DNA from: Terfezia claveryi
Taxonomy: Eukaryota > Ascomycota > Pezizomycetes > Pezizales > Pezizaceae
DNA length: 17,250 bases
Reading direction: 5' to 3'
Assembly (NCBI GenBank): GCA_015179025.1
Contig: WHUX01000611.1
Location: forward strand, 1-17,250
Of this stretch, positions 7,988 through 16,302 are shown one piece after another (position 1 is the stretch's first letter; each line of letters begins with the position of its first letter). The translations under genes were made by a program, and so were the position numbers. The notes under the pieces are model-generated. The model saw nothing but the letters and a program-made list of their open reading frames with translations, did not search any database and was not told the origin of the DNA.

Positions 7988-8578
7988 TCGCAGGATTGGT
8001 TTTCTATTTGTGTTATAAGGAATGGCATCTCTGTTGGCAGTTGGAAGGAGGAACATGAAGGGGAACTGATGGATATTGATCCTGTTTTGATTAGTTCTGT
8101 TTCTCGCAATTTGTCTTCTTCTGCTATTTCTTCTCTTTCTTTATCAAATAAAAACGCAAAAAAAGGGACAAAAAGAAAAGCTGATGATGAGGTGGCTCCT
8201 CATATTGGCGCACTCGAAAAAAGACCACGAAAGGTGGCGGTGCCGGATATTTCATTGGATGGAATTAAGGATCTCTCTTTGGCAGGAAAATCGGGTGCGA
8301 AGGTATTGAAGCATGAAGGACTGAAATTTCTTATCTCTGTTAAGTTATCTTGGATGTACGGAGGAAATAAACGCGAAATTTCCATTAATGCTTTGGTCGA
8401 TACTGGCGCAGAAGCCACGATTTTTGATTCTTCTTTCGTTGAACAGATGATGCTGCCTTGGGTTAAGAGGGAGAAAAGACTGAGATTAGAGAGCGCTGAC
8501 GGCTCGATTGTCAAGAGGTTTGGCACAGTGCAGGTTCAGAACCTGCAGATGGAGGTCCCTGATGCAAGATCGGGATGA
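7952..8578 (+). CDS. pol: Pol N-terminus and aspartic protease
   Basis: The frame is the same as Gag and open from 7952; the first ATG is at 8069, but in the family this is part of a polyprotein and is not started separately. A Ser-rich start (MDIDPVLISSVSRNLSSS) is followed by two basic clusters (KKGTKRKADDE, EKRPRKVAV) and then the pepsin-like retroviral protease fold: NALVDTGAEATIFDSSFVE, with the catalytic Asp of DTGA at 8399-8410. The protease cleaves Gag-Pol in the particle. The frame ends at TGA 8576-8578, where the following codons continue the same protein in frame; CGA to TGA is a plausible cause, though the host copy is frameshifted at this point and cannot settle it. Confidence 0.85.
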   Translation, partial: GCGLSSTSGRIVSQDWFSICVIRNGISVGSWKEEHEGELMDIDPVLISSVSRNLSSSAISSLSLSNKNAKKGTKRKADDEVAPHIGALEKRPRKVAVPDISLDGIKDLSLAGKSGAKVLKHEGLKFLISVKLSWMYGGNKREISINALVDTGAEATIFDSSFVEQMMLPWVKREKRLRLESADGSIVKRFGTVQVQNLQMEVPDARSG

Positions 8579-8998
8579 AACAAAACTCTTGACCTAGTAA
8601 CTGAGGTTGCATGCCTCGAACCAGGTCTTCCACTCATTTTGGGGATGGATTGGATTAAAGCCAATTGTAATAAACTACGGGTCACCACTCCTTATGGACT
8701 CGAGCTAAAAAGAGCGTTGGAAATCGACGAGGTTACTGATTTCGCTGACTTTGATGAAGTACTTGCAGAGACTCAATATGTCGGATTAATTGAAATAGGG
8801 GAATGGGATTATCAGAAGTTTGCTAAAGGAGACGTTCGCAAGGTTATGAAAATAACAGCGACTGAAAATATCCATGAACTTGCTGATCGATTGCCAACAC
8901 AGTACAGGGATTTTGTAAAAATCTTTGGAAAGGAGTTGCAATCCGCCCTTCCTATGCACGGTCTACAACATCAGGAAGGAATTATAGTTTGCCTTTAG
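8579..8998 (+). pseudogene. pol: protease C-terminus and PR-RT linker, cut by insert
   Basis: In frame with the preceding segment after TGA 8576. It holds LILGMDWIKANC (8635-8670), the conserved end of the protease, then a linker with TQYRDFVKIFGKELQSALP, the usual approach to RT. Homology with the host copy stops after GGTCTACAA (8960-8968): the frame enters foreign sequence and terminates at TAG 8996-8998. The acidic IELEEGK motif that should follow is missing. Confidence 0.8.
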
Positions 8999-9128
8999 TG
9001 GCATCCAGAGCGCCTGATGGGCCTACTGGCACCCACTGGCACTAAGACCTAGCAAACAATAGTACTTGTTATGGTGCTTGGCCAACAGCACAGCAGCCAT
9101 CATTGGTATAAAGAAATAATTTTTAATG
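8969..9128 (+). other. 145-160 bp insert absent from the host copy
   Basis: Between GGTCTACAA and GAAGAAGAAAAGGAAAGAG the central copy has about 160 bp where the host copy has 18. The insert has inverted repeats: CATCAGG/CCTGATG, GTTTGC/GCAAAC with TTAGTG/CACTAA inside it, and GTGCTTGGCCAACAGCAC. No open frame of note, no A-rich tail and no clear target duplication. The right edge is fuzzy (9113-9128). It could be a small non-autonomous element or filler DNA from break repair. Confidence 0.6.
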
Positions 9129-9129
9129 A

Positions 9130-10119
9130 AGAAGAAAAGGAAAGAGTCCCCCGTCAGGAAAACTATACCCCCTCTCCCCTGATGAATTGGAGCTTCTCAA
9201 AGAATACCTAGATGAGATGCTCCGAACCGGCAAGATAAGACCGAGCAAAAGCAGTGCTGGCGCTCCTATATTCTTCGCCAAACAGCCAAATGGCAAGCTC
9301 AGAATAGTCGTAGACTATAGAGGGCTCAATGCCATAACCAAAAAAGACAAGTATCCCCTACCACTTATGACTACCCTAATGGAACAAGTTGGTACTTCAC
9401 AGGTTTTCTCCAAACTCGATCTCAAACTCGGGTTTAACCTACTCAGAATAGCAGCCGGAGACGAGTGGAAAACAGCATTCAAGACAAGATATGGCTTATA
9501 CGAATATACAGTTATGCCTTTTGGGCTAACTAATGCGCCATCTGTTTTCCAGCGACATGTTAACAATATTCTATCGGAACGAATTGACCGAGGAATAGTT
9601 GTATATATTGATGATATCCTCATTTATACCCAAACAGAGGAAGAACATGTCGAGCTCGTCCGTTGGGTGCTGCAGAAACTAACGGAGAATAACCTTTGTG
9701 TCAATATAGACAAGTGTATCTTCCATGTCCCAGAAGTCGAATTCGTGGGATTTAAAGTAGGTACAAAGGGGATACAAATGGGGCAGAAGAAAGTCGAGGA
9801 CATCCTCGCCTGGCAGGCTCCTCGGAACGTCAAAGAAGTGCAGAGGTTTATTGGTTTTGCTAATTTCTATCGCCGGTTTATTCAAGGCTTTAGTAGTTTG
9901 GCTTTGCCGATTCAGACACTAACGCACAATGGAGTTCCCTGGAACTGGACACAGCAGTGTCAACAGGCCTTCGATGAGTTAAAATATAGGTTCACTACCG
10001 CTCCAATACTATGCCATTATCACCCAGAACGACCGAAAATGATCGAGACAGACGCGTCTGATCTAGCAAAGCTGGTATTCTATCCCAAAAAGAACCAGAT
10101 GGTCGTTGGCACCCAGTAG
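9130..10119 (+). CDS. pol: reverse transcriptase (Pol segment)
   Basis: This is the longest clean frame of the element, open from 9130 just after the insert; no true start codon is expected because it is internal to Pol. RT motifs occur in order: LYPLSPDELELLKEYL, IRPSKSSAGAPIFFAKQ, RIVVDYRGLNAITKKDKYP, the first catalytic Asp in KLDLKLGF (9418-9420), the MPFGLTNAPSVFQ block, and YIDD (9604-9615) with the other two catalytic Asp. The thumb and start of RNase H follow (PRNVKEVQRFIGFANFY, TDASDLA). All three RT catalytic residues are present. The frame is lost near 10070, where GCAAAGCTGG stands for GAAAAAGCTGG in the host copy (one A deleted), giving an aberrant end VFYPKKNQMVVGTQ. Confidence 0.93.
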   Translation, partial: RRKGKSPPSGKLYPLSPDELELLKEYLDEMLRTGKIRPSKSSAGAPIFFAKQPNGKLRIVVDYRGLNAITKKDKYPLPLMTTLMEQVGTSQVFSKLDLKLGFNLLRIAAGDEWKTAFKTRYGLYEYTVMPFGLTNAPSVFQRHVNNILSERIDRGIVVYIDDILIYTQTEEEHVELVRWVLQKLTENNLCVNIDKCIFHVPEVEFVGFKVGTKGIQMGQKKVEDILAWQAPRNVKEVQRFIGFANFYRRFIQGFSSLALPIQTLTHNGVPWNWTQQCQQAFDELKYRFTTAPILCHYHPERPKMIETDASDLAKLVFYPKKNQMVVGTQ

Positions 10120-10413
10120 CGTACTATTCGAAACGCTTTATCCCAGCAGAACTTAATTAGATGTCCATGATAAAGAGATGGTCGTAATTGTCAATTGTTT
10201 CCAGAATGGAGACATTTTCTCATGGGTGCCCCGGAGGAGATAATTGTGTATACGGACACAAGAACCTTGAGTACTTTAATTCCACTAAGATACTCAATCG
10301 AAGGCAGGCCAGATGGGCGGAAATACAAGCCAGTTTAATTTTAGAATCATCTACCCCCAGGTGATAAAAATGGCAAAGCAGATGCACTTTCTCGTCAGGT
10401 TGATCCTGACCTC
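10060..10413 (+). pseudogene. pol: RNase H domain, frameshifted
   Basis: RNase H degrades RNA in RNA-DNA hybrids during cDNA synthesis. TDASDLA (first acidic residue) is still in the RT frame; the next part (KAGILSQKEPDGRWHP, VAYYSKRFIPAELN) is readable only after a one-base shift near 10070. It then stops near 10158, where the host copy has one more base, and [10 protein letters not shown] is broken again because one C is missing in GGACACAAG near 10235. The end (KADALSR-like, then QVDPD) reaches about 10410. At least three frameshifts make it non-functional. Confidence 0.8.
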
Positions 10414-10486
10414 GAAGGAGGGGGAGAGAAGCAGGACCACACGATTCGGATGTTCAACCTGGTCAATTCCAACTAGGAACAAGTGA
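10414..10486. other. degenerate RNase H-integrase tether
   Basis: A short stretch between RNase H and the first open integrase codons, with no conserved motif and no open frame across it. The host copy lacks this part because an LTR starts at the equivalent point. Confidence 0.5.
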
Positions 10487-11697
10487 GGAGAGTCTAGTAA
10501 CGCGCCGCATTATGGCAGTGAAGGCCTCACAAACGAAGAATCAAGTTGGTCAAAGGAGATCCAAGAGGCTGGCCTCAAGGATGACAAGTGGTTAGGGATT
10601 CGGAACGCGTTGAAGTTTGGCAAGGAGTATCCTGGACTCGATCATTACGGTTTAGAAGATGACATGGTAACCTATGAACGTCGCCTATATATACCTGACA
10701 ACAATTCCCTTAAATTGAAAGTGGCTTTCCAATGTCACGATGCTAAAGTTGCAGGTCATTTCGGACATGACAAAACCCTCGAGCTTATGAAACGAAATTA
10801 CTACTGGCCTAACATGGAAGACTGGGTACGAAACTACGTTCGCACATGCGATGCTTGCCAAAGAAACAAGACTGCAAGACACAAGAAATATGGCAAGCTC
10901 GTACCTCTTCCAATCCCCTATAGGCCGTGGGAACACATTTCGATGGATTTCATCACTGATTTACCACCAGTCAAAGGGTACAATCAGATCTGGGTTATTG
11001 TTGATAGGTTTACTAAGATGTCGCATTTCATTCCTTTAAAGAACCGGAAGGCAAAAGAGTTGGCTGGGATATTTGTCAAGGAGGTTTGGAGGCTGCACGG
11101 ATTACCAAAGAGGGTTGTTTCGGATCGGGATTCGGTTTTACAAGTTCGTTTTGGATGGAGGTAATGCGGTTATTAGGAGTTGAGTTGGATAAGTCCTCGG
11201 CATATCACCCCCAGACTGATGGTCAAACCGAACGAGTCAACCAGACCCTTGAGCATTATCTACGGACGTATTGCTGTTGGGATCAGGATGACTGGGTCGA
11301 GTTATTACCATTTGCCGAGTTCTGTTATAATAACACTGTCCACTCTAGTACTAAACTCACACCATTCTTCGCCGCATATGCTCAACACCCAGAAAATAAT
11401 TTCCAGAACCCAACCGAAGCCTCAACTGAATCGAACAACCCTGAGGCAGTCAAGACAGTCGAAACCTTGGACGCAATGAGAGAGGCTATGAGGGAGAACA
11501 TGAAAGCAGCGCAGGACCGGATGTCCAAATACTACAATCTCAAGGTAGCAGAGAAGGAACCGACATTCAAAGTGGGAGATTGGGTTATGGTCAACGCAAA
11601 GAACATCAAAACAAGGCGTCCGACCAAGAAGCTTGACTACAAGTTACGAGGGAAGTTTAGAATTAAAGGCTTATTGGCACTTATGCCTATGAGTTAG
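10487..11697 (+). pseudogene. pol: integrase, frameshifted in the catalytic core
   Basis: Integrase joins the cDNA to chromosomal DNA in the nucleus. The first segment is open from 10487 to 11164. It has the zinc-binding N-terminus (CHDAKVAGHFGHDKT, then CDACQRNK), the core start RPWEHISMDFITDLP with catalytic Asp at 10946-10948, and VVSDRD with the second Asp at 11123-11125 or 11129-11131. About 10 bases later the frame is lost. The second segment (frame of 11086-11697) resumes with TSSFWMEVMRLLGVELDKSS, AYHPQTDGQTERVNQ with the catalytic Glu at 11230-11232, and LDYKLRGKFRIK, a GPY/F-like motif with Lys for Pro. The D-D-E residues are all encoded, but in two frames. Further one-base shifts near 11660-11700 separate it from the chromodomain. 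Confidence 0.9.
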
Positions 11698-12019
11698 AGC
11701 TTCCCCAAGTACAGGCAAAACTCACCCAGTTTTTCATATTAGTTTGTTGGAACCCTACCACCTTAATACGATTGCCGGCAGACGCTCACCAACACCCCCT
11801 CCAGTCGACCTCGAAGAATCGGAATACCAGGTAGAAAAGGTTAGGACGAGTGAGCTCAGGAAGGGACGGGTTATGTATTTAGTCTCTTGGAAGGGTTACG
11901 GTCCTGATGACGACACATGGGAACCATATGAGAACCTGAAGGATGGAGCAGCCGATTTAATTCGAAAATTCCATCTGGATAATCCTCGTAAGCCTCGGGA
12001 CCCTGATGTTATCTTGTGA
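11693..12019 (+). CDS. pol: integrase tail and chromodomain
   Basis: This open segment begins after a stop at 11690-11692 and contains HPVFHISLLEPYHL (11723-11764), the standard integrase end before the chromodomain. A proline-rich hinge (RRSPTPPPVDLEE) leads into the chromodomain: EYQVEKVRTSELRKGRVMYL, VSWKGYGPDDDTWEPYENL and a C-terminal helix DLIRKFH. The aromatic positions that form the methyl-lysine cage in HP1-type chromodomains are present (Tyr of EYQVEKV, Trp of VSWKGY, Trp/Tyr of TWEPYENL). In chromoviruses this domain steers integration to H3K9-methylated chromatin, consistent with this copy lying inside another element. It ends at TGA 12017-12019; it is intact but cut off from the rest of Pol by frameshifts. 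Confidence 0.93.
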   Translation, partial: VRASPSTGKTHPVFHISLLEPYHLNTIAGRRSPTPPPVDLEESEYQVEKVRTSELRKGRVMYLVSWKGYGPDDDTWEPYENLKDGAADLIRKFHLDNPRKPRDPDVIL

Positions 12020-12226
12020 GGATTTTTCTTTTTTTCCTATTATTAGGCATTAGGTTTTTTGAATTATCTTTACGTTTTTGTTTTACCTGTATTTCTTATG
12101 CCATATTGTCCCAGGGGTGCAAAGAGACGTACGCAGCTATGTTTTGGCTGTTGTATATGAGGACTGGTCCTCAAGCCCCATCCATTGTTGTTAGTAGCAA
12201 TAATGATTCTGATTGCATGATCAATT
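12020..12226 (+). other. 3' untranslated stretch of central element
   Basis: T-rich sequence between the pol stop and the hairpin before the 3' LTR. A 70-codon frame (12016-12228) overlaps the pol stop but is hydrophobic, has no recognised motif and no second copy to test it; I do not count it as a gene. Confidence 0.5.
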
Positions 12227-12248
12227 AGGTTCTTGCGGACAAGAACCT
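12227..12248 (+). promoter_or_regulatory. perfect 9-bp hairpin before the polypurine tract
   Basis: AGGTTCTTG (12227-12235) and CAAGAACCT (12240-12248) pair perfectly around CGGA. It ends one base before the polypurine tract. It survives unbroken although pol is decayed. A role in RNA processing or plus-strand priming is inference; the third copy lacks the region, so conservation cannot be tested here. Confidence 0.55.
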
Positions 12249-12249
12249 T

Positions 12250-12259
12250 AAGGGGGAGG
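12250..12259 (+). promoter_or_regulatory. polypurine tract
   Basis: AAGGGGGAGG lies three bases before the 3' LTR start (CAC is the spacer 12260-12262). This is the expected place and composition for the RNase H-resistant primer of plus-strand DNA synthesis. Confidence 0.85.
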
Positions 12260-12582
12260 CACTGTCACGGGGTGACATCCAGCCCTACCAAAGGTACTTG
12301 GGCCCTTATAGAACGACCCTAGAATCTATATGAACTCTAGGTACACTCTTAGCAGTGTGGTGCAAACGTTTCTAATACTTATCTATAAGAGTTAAGTATA
12401 TGAAACGGGTATGAACCTTGGATAGTTTATAATCATCCTAGATGGTTAAGACCCTTATGGAACGTCCATAGACCCTTGAGGGAGCTACGGTTTAAGTTTC
12501 ATAAGAATCCGATTAACGGTTCAATGTTATACTCAGATTAATATGCTGACTATATGCATATATATGCTAGCTATATTAGCTG

Positions 12583-12631
12583 TTACCCTGAAGTCTTGGC
12601 GTTACCCTGAATATTGAATTATTACCCTGAA
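12583..12631 (+). promoter_or_regulatory. three TTACCCTGAA repeats in 3' LTR
   Basis: Identical 10-mers at 12583-12592, 12602-12611 and 12622-12631, with the same 19 and 20 bp spacing as in the 5' LTR. Confidence 0.5.
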
Positions 12632-13416
12632 CTGCAGGAAAATAATTCGGTAAAATAACTAAAAAAATGAAGGACCGAGGGCGCACTTTAGACCAAAGTG
12701 CGTCCGGTGACACTATAAGGGAGTGCGCCCAGGACAGAGGCCAAAGGTAGGGCCAAAACATAAAGTTCTCCGAATTTAATGTTTCAAGGTTCTATCTAGG
12801 CCTACTCTTCGTCCTGATTCCATTTCTGCAATCCATTTTATGATCGGAGTTAAACTCATGGAGATATAAGACTTTTAATATGGTCATATAGGTCCACGAG
12901 GAGGTTTACTTATTATTGGTAATAACTCCGTGAATAATTTGGGTATCGAGATAAACTAAGATTCTATAATCTTCTATGCGTTGATACCTTTCCAATGGTA
13001 ATCTACTTGTGACCCACGGTTCTCTATTCATAGAGTTATGTGCAGTTGAAAATTATTTTCAATGGACACTAGACACTATTAAGTGAATATTGCCGGAAAC
13101 ATAATTAGATGCCTTCGGATATTGTCGGATGGTAATTCGATAGTATCGGGGATTGGTAACGTATCTGGAATTGAATTTAGTTGTCTCGGATAAGAATTCT
13201 TTAATGGATAAGCGAGCTATAAGCGAAGTACGTATAACATGCAGACATGGAATATTCTCTATGTTCGGGTTAGTAACCTGTGACAACGAGTGCAGATAGC
13301 AACTGCATTAACAAAGGTGTGGATGGCATAACACTTAGGAAGAAATTCCAAGGTGACAGGTAGGCCCGCGTTTTATAAAATATTTTTATCATAAGAATAT
13401 CTACAAACACGCGGGA

Positions 13417-13424
13417 TATAAATA
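13417..13424 (+). promoter_or_regulatory. TATA box of 3' LTR
   Basis: TATAAATA, same context as in the 5' LTR. From this copy, transcription would read outward into the antisense host remnant. Confidence 0.5.
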
Positions 13425-13716
13425 GTGCAAGTAGTTCCGGTTGAATTTATTCTACCACCAGCGAGTATTCGAAAGCAAGAGCACCTTGAGTACACGAAGC
13501 CTACAAAGTTCTAAGTCTTGAGTTAACTTTACGTTTAAGCGACATAGGATTTATTTTGTTGCGAAATAAGATCCGTCGTGAGGAACTACTGTTGGACTAA
13601 ACTTTACTGCTATAGGATTGATATTCTGTGTTGCGGAATAGATATCGTTGCGGCAGGAAATTACGGCCGTCCTAATAGTCGCAAGAGCGCTATCAGTCAA
13701 TAGGGCCCCCGTGACA

Positions 13717-13721
13717 CTCAA
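13717..13721 (+). repeat. target site duplication, right copy
   Basis: CTCAA, partner of CCCAA at 4352-4356. The difference is a C to T transition. The next bases, GCAGCATCATCTG, continue the host protease gene on the - strand. Confidence 0.85.
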
Positions 13722-14192
13722 GCAGCATCATCTGTTCAACAAAGAAGAATCAAAATCTTAGCTTCTGCGCAGTATCAACCAAGCATTAATGAATTTCACG
13801 TTATTCTCTGACATCCAGATAACTTAAAGAGATAAGAAATTCATCCTTCAGCTTAATACTTCACACCGATTTTGCAAAGAGATCCTTAATTCATCCAATG
13901 AAATATCGGCACACCACCTTCGTAGTCTTTTTCGAGTGCCGATATAGGAGCCCCTCATCATCAGTGTTTTTTTGTCCCTTTTTTTGCGTTTTTATTTGAT
14001 AAAGAAAGAGAAGAAATAGCAGAAGAAGACAAATTGCGAGAAACAGAACTAATCAAAACAGGGTCAATATCCATAGGTTCCCCTTCATGTTCCTCCTTCC
14101 AACTGCCAACAGAGATGCCATTCCTTATAACACAAATAGAAAACCAATCTGCGAGACTATCGACCCGACGTACTAGATAGCCCGCATCCCTA
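13717..14192 (-). pseudogene. pol: Pol N-terminus and protease start of host copy
   Basis: Read on the - strand after the gag stop (14190-14192), the frame DAGYLVRRVDSLADWF, then SICVIRNGISVGSWKEEHEG, then MDIDPVLISSVSRNLSSS is open to about 13961, in +1 relative to Gag. In the central copy two extra G residues put the same protein in the Gag frame. Around 13978-13960 the T-run that encodes NAKKGTK has changed length and the frame fails. The protease active site (13763-13780) reads GATACTGCGCAG in place of GATACTGGCGCA: one G lost, destroying DTG. The end at 13717 is the insertion point of the central element. Confidence 0.75.
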
Positions 14193-16252
14193 ACAGTCCG
14201 AATTTTCCCCATAATCCAACTCATCCTCCTCACAATATGCCCAAACTGAACCTCAAGTGGCTGCTACAGCCGCTCCTGCAGACACTGTCGCCACTTTCTT
14301 AGCTTCCTCCTTTCCCTTTCCCTTTCCCTTTGCCTTTGTCTCATCCGTAACCTTCCAACCGATTGAACAGTCACCCATCATGTGAGTTTTGTCCCCACAC
14401 TTGATGCACTGTCCGTCTTCTTCCGAGCCTGTCTCATAGCATATGTAACCTATCTTGGCCAGGCTCTTTGGCTTTCTTGGAAGGGGTATCGGATTTGGAT
14501 TTAGCCTTAGCATCAGGCTTGGTTTTTGCCTTTTGCTTTGGCTTGGTAATTCGGTCTTTGAGGTTTTCGGACTTCTTTTCAGCAGTCTTGGAGTATTGGA
14601 CCTCCTTTTTCGCACCAGCAGCCTGTTCTTTTTGACGGAACTGGCTCTGTGCATGTGCCTCCCTAACCTTCTCATACTCAACCTGAGACCCGGCATTAGC
14701 AATTGCCTGAAAGCACATTTCTGTACTTGCTGGCACTTTATCGAGAATGTCTTTGTCAGTACTGACTCGGACCATATGGGCCCGAGTCTCAGGCTGAATA
14801 GCACTAATCAGGTGCTCCCAGAGCTGTTCCCGTGTAGTTCCGCTACCAACTGATGAACCCTGACACGAGCGATGAAATCTTTCATCAACTCACCTTTCTT
14901 TTGGAATTCCTTTCTGGAGGGAGACCTTTGCATCCCGCTTCTCATGCTGGTTCTGGTGTGCGTTTATGAATCACGTTTAAAGACATTAAACGTGTCCATT
15001 CAACCCATCCGGAGTTGGCATCTGGTGTTCGCTTTGTTGGTTTGCATAATACCAGGTGCTCGCACCTCCTGTAAGTAGATCCGCTACAAACAAGATTTTT
15101 TCACTATGAGTAGAGTAGGTTAGCGGCATGCGTTCAAAGGTGTGATCTACCTTCATTAGGAACTCCTTCAGCTTGCTTGAAGTTCCATGAACTTCGGAGG
15201 TAAGGGGAGGTTTCGGGTTCTTTCTTGTAGAAAGGACCGGGTTTTCTGGACTGGAGGTGGAGGAGGTGGAGGTGGTGGAGGTGGTACTGGACCTGTCCGA
15301 GTACCACGGATATGAAATCTTCGATATCATCATCAATTGATCGAGTTCGTTTTTGTGGGCGTTGTTGGCCAAGTGGCTGCTCTTGTAGGTCCTTGAGCTT
15401 TCGTTTGTGAGTTTGAATCGGCGAGAAGTTCTTCTACCGATTCCTTATTAGTCTCACAACTGCGAATACGATTATCCTGTTCTTGTTTAATCGCTTTCTG
15501 TGCCCAATCATTCAGCTTGCCAATATCTGCCTTGATACCATGAACTCTACCTTAGCTGCATCAATTATCGCCTCCGTGTCCTCCTTGAGCTTTTTGTCAG
15601 CTCTTGCCATTGGATTTCTAAAGTTTCCTTAATGGAAACTGTTAGCCTTTAACTGCATCTTCTTGCCCATCAGTTTGTCCTTTTAAGGCAGCTACTTCTT
15701 CAGTTACTTGCTGTCGCAGTAACTTTAGATCATCATAAGTAGCTTTCGCACCATTGAATACAATTGTGTGAGCTTCTTGGGCTTGTTTTAGAAAACTAGC
15801 CTGGCATTTAGACCTTCTGTAAGGTTCATAATTTGGCTCATTGCCGTTCGAATTCTGTGGCTCCATCACGAACTATTCTAGCCAATAATTCGTCATATTC
15901 TTGTTGGCTTAGTCCTGTGCGAGGGGGTCGAATTGGACTAGTGGGGTTGTGCGGGATGGCTTGTGAAGAGGCATTGCTGTTTGTTCATCGAGGTGGTCTT
16001 CGGGAAGGTAGGCCAAATCGATCAATTAATTCAGGTGGAAATGACTGTAACTCATCTGGACTATATATGGGTGTCTGAGGATTCTATCCCACGAGATAGA
16101 TATCCTCCATTGGGATTCAATGAGATCATCTTCCGTATCTGTATCCGACTGTGGAAGATTGTGAGGTCTTTGTGTGATGCACGGGTGTGACATCTGGGAA
16201 TGTAGGGGTTGGTAGGGCTGGCGAGGCCCTCTTGGTGTCTGGAACTAGACAT
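14190..16252 (-). pseudogene. gag: Gag of host copy, multiply frameshifted
   Basis: Starts at ATG 16250-16252 (MSSSRHQEGLA); one C fewer than in the central copy (AGTTCC vs AGTTCCC) shifts the frame after four codons. Recognisable parts in order: coiled coil (around 15640-15790, TYDDLKLLRQQVTEEVAALK), proline run (about 15245-15300), capsid (about 14850-15230, with MKVDHTFERMPLTYSTHSEK and ILFVADLLTGGASTWYYAN), Lys-rich linker, and zinc knuckle CIKCGDKTHMMGDC (14367-14408) with all four ligands, unlike the central copy. The capsid and linker are about 95 percent like the central copy by eye; the part upstream of the proline run is only about 80 percent. Several frames on both strands here are shadows. 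Confidence 0.85.
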
Positions 16253-16280
16253 GATTTAGATATAATAGCAAATGATAACG

Positions 16281-16302
16281 AGAATCACTGGCTACAAAGT
16301 AA
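16281..16302 (-). promoter_or_regulatory. primer-binding site of host copy
   Basis: On the - strand, directly after the LTR, TTACTTTGTAGCC is identical to 5812-5824 of the central element. ACTTTGTAG (16292-16300) is complementary to CTACAAAGT in this copy's own LTR (16512-16520, reverse strand). Confidence 0.55.

Larger units (their letters stand above)
4357..13716 (+). mobile_element. Ty3/Gypsy chromovirus, complete but decayed
   Basis: This is an LTR retrotransposon bounded by two LTRs of 1455 and 1454 bp with TGTCAC/GTGACA ends and a 5-bp duplication. The internal order is Gag, PR, RT, RNase H, IN, chromodomain, the Ty3/Gypsy (Metaviridae) order, and the chromodomain places it in the chromoviruses. 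By eye the LTRs differ by about 30 substitutions and about 15 mostly single-base indels, roughly 2-3 percent, so the insertion is not recent unless assembly errors inflate the count. Gag, PR, the PR-RT linker, RNase H and IN are each interrupted, so any mobility would need proteins from another copy. Confidence 0.95.
12263..13716 (+). repeat. 3' LTR of central element
   Basis: It starts TGTCACGGGGTGACA, itself a 6-bp palindrome with a GGG centre, and ends CCCCCGTGACA, so the two outer ends are inverted repeats of about 10 bp. It contains the U3 repeats (12583-12631), the TATA box (13417-13424) and the putative self-primer 9-mer (13501-13509). The 5' LTR lacks one G in the first palindrome (GGGGTACA). 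Confidence 0.95.

Noticed and set aside
12016..12228. 70-codon + strand frame overlapping the pol stop, a possible envelope-like or accessory ORF
   Set aside because: Too short, no signal peptide or known motif, T-rich 3' UTR composition, no second copy for comparison.
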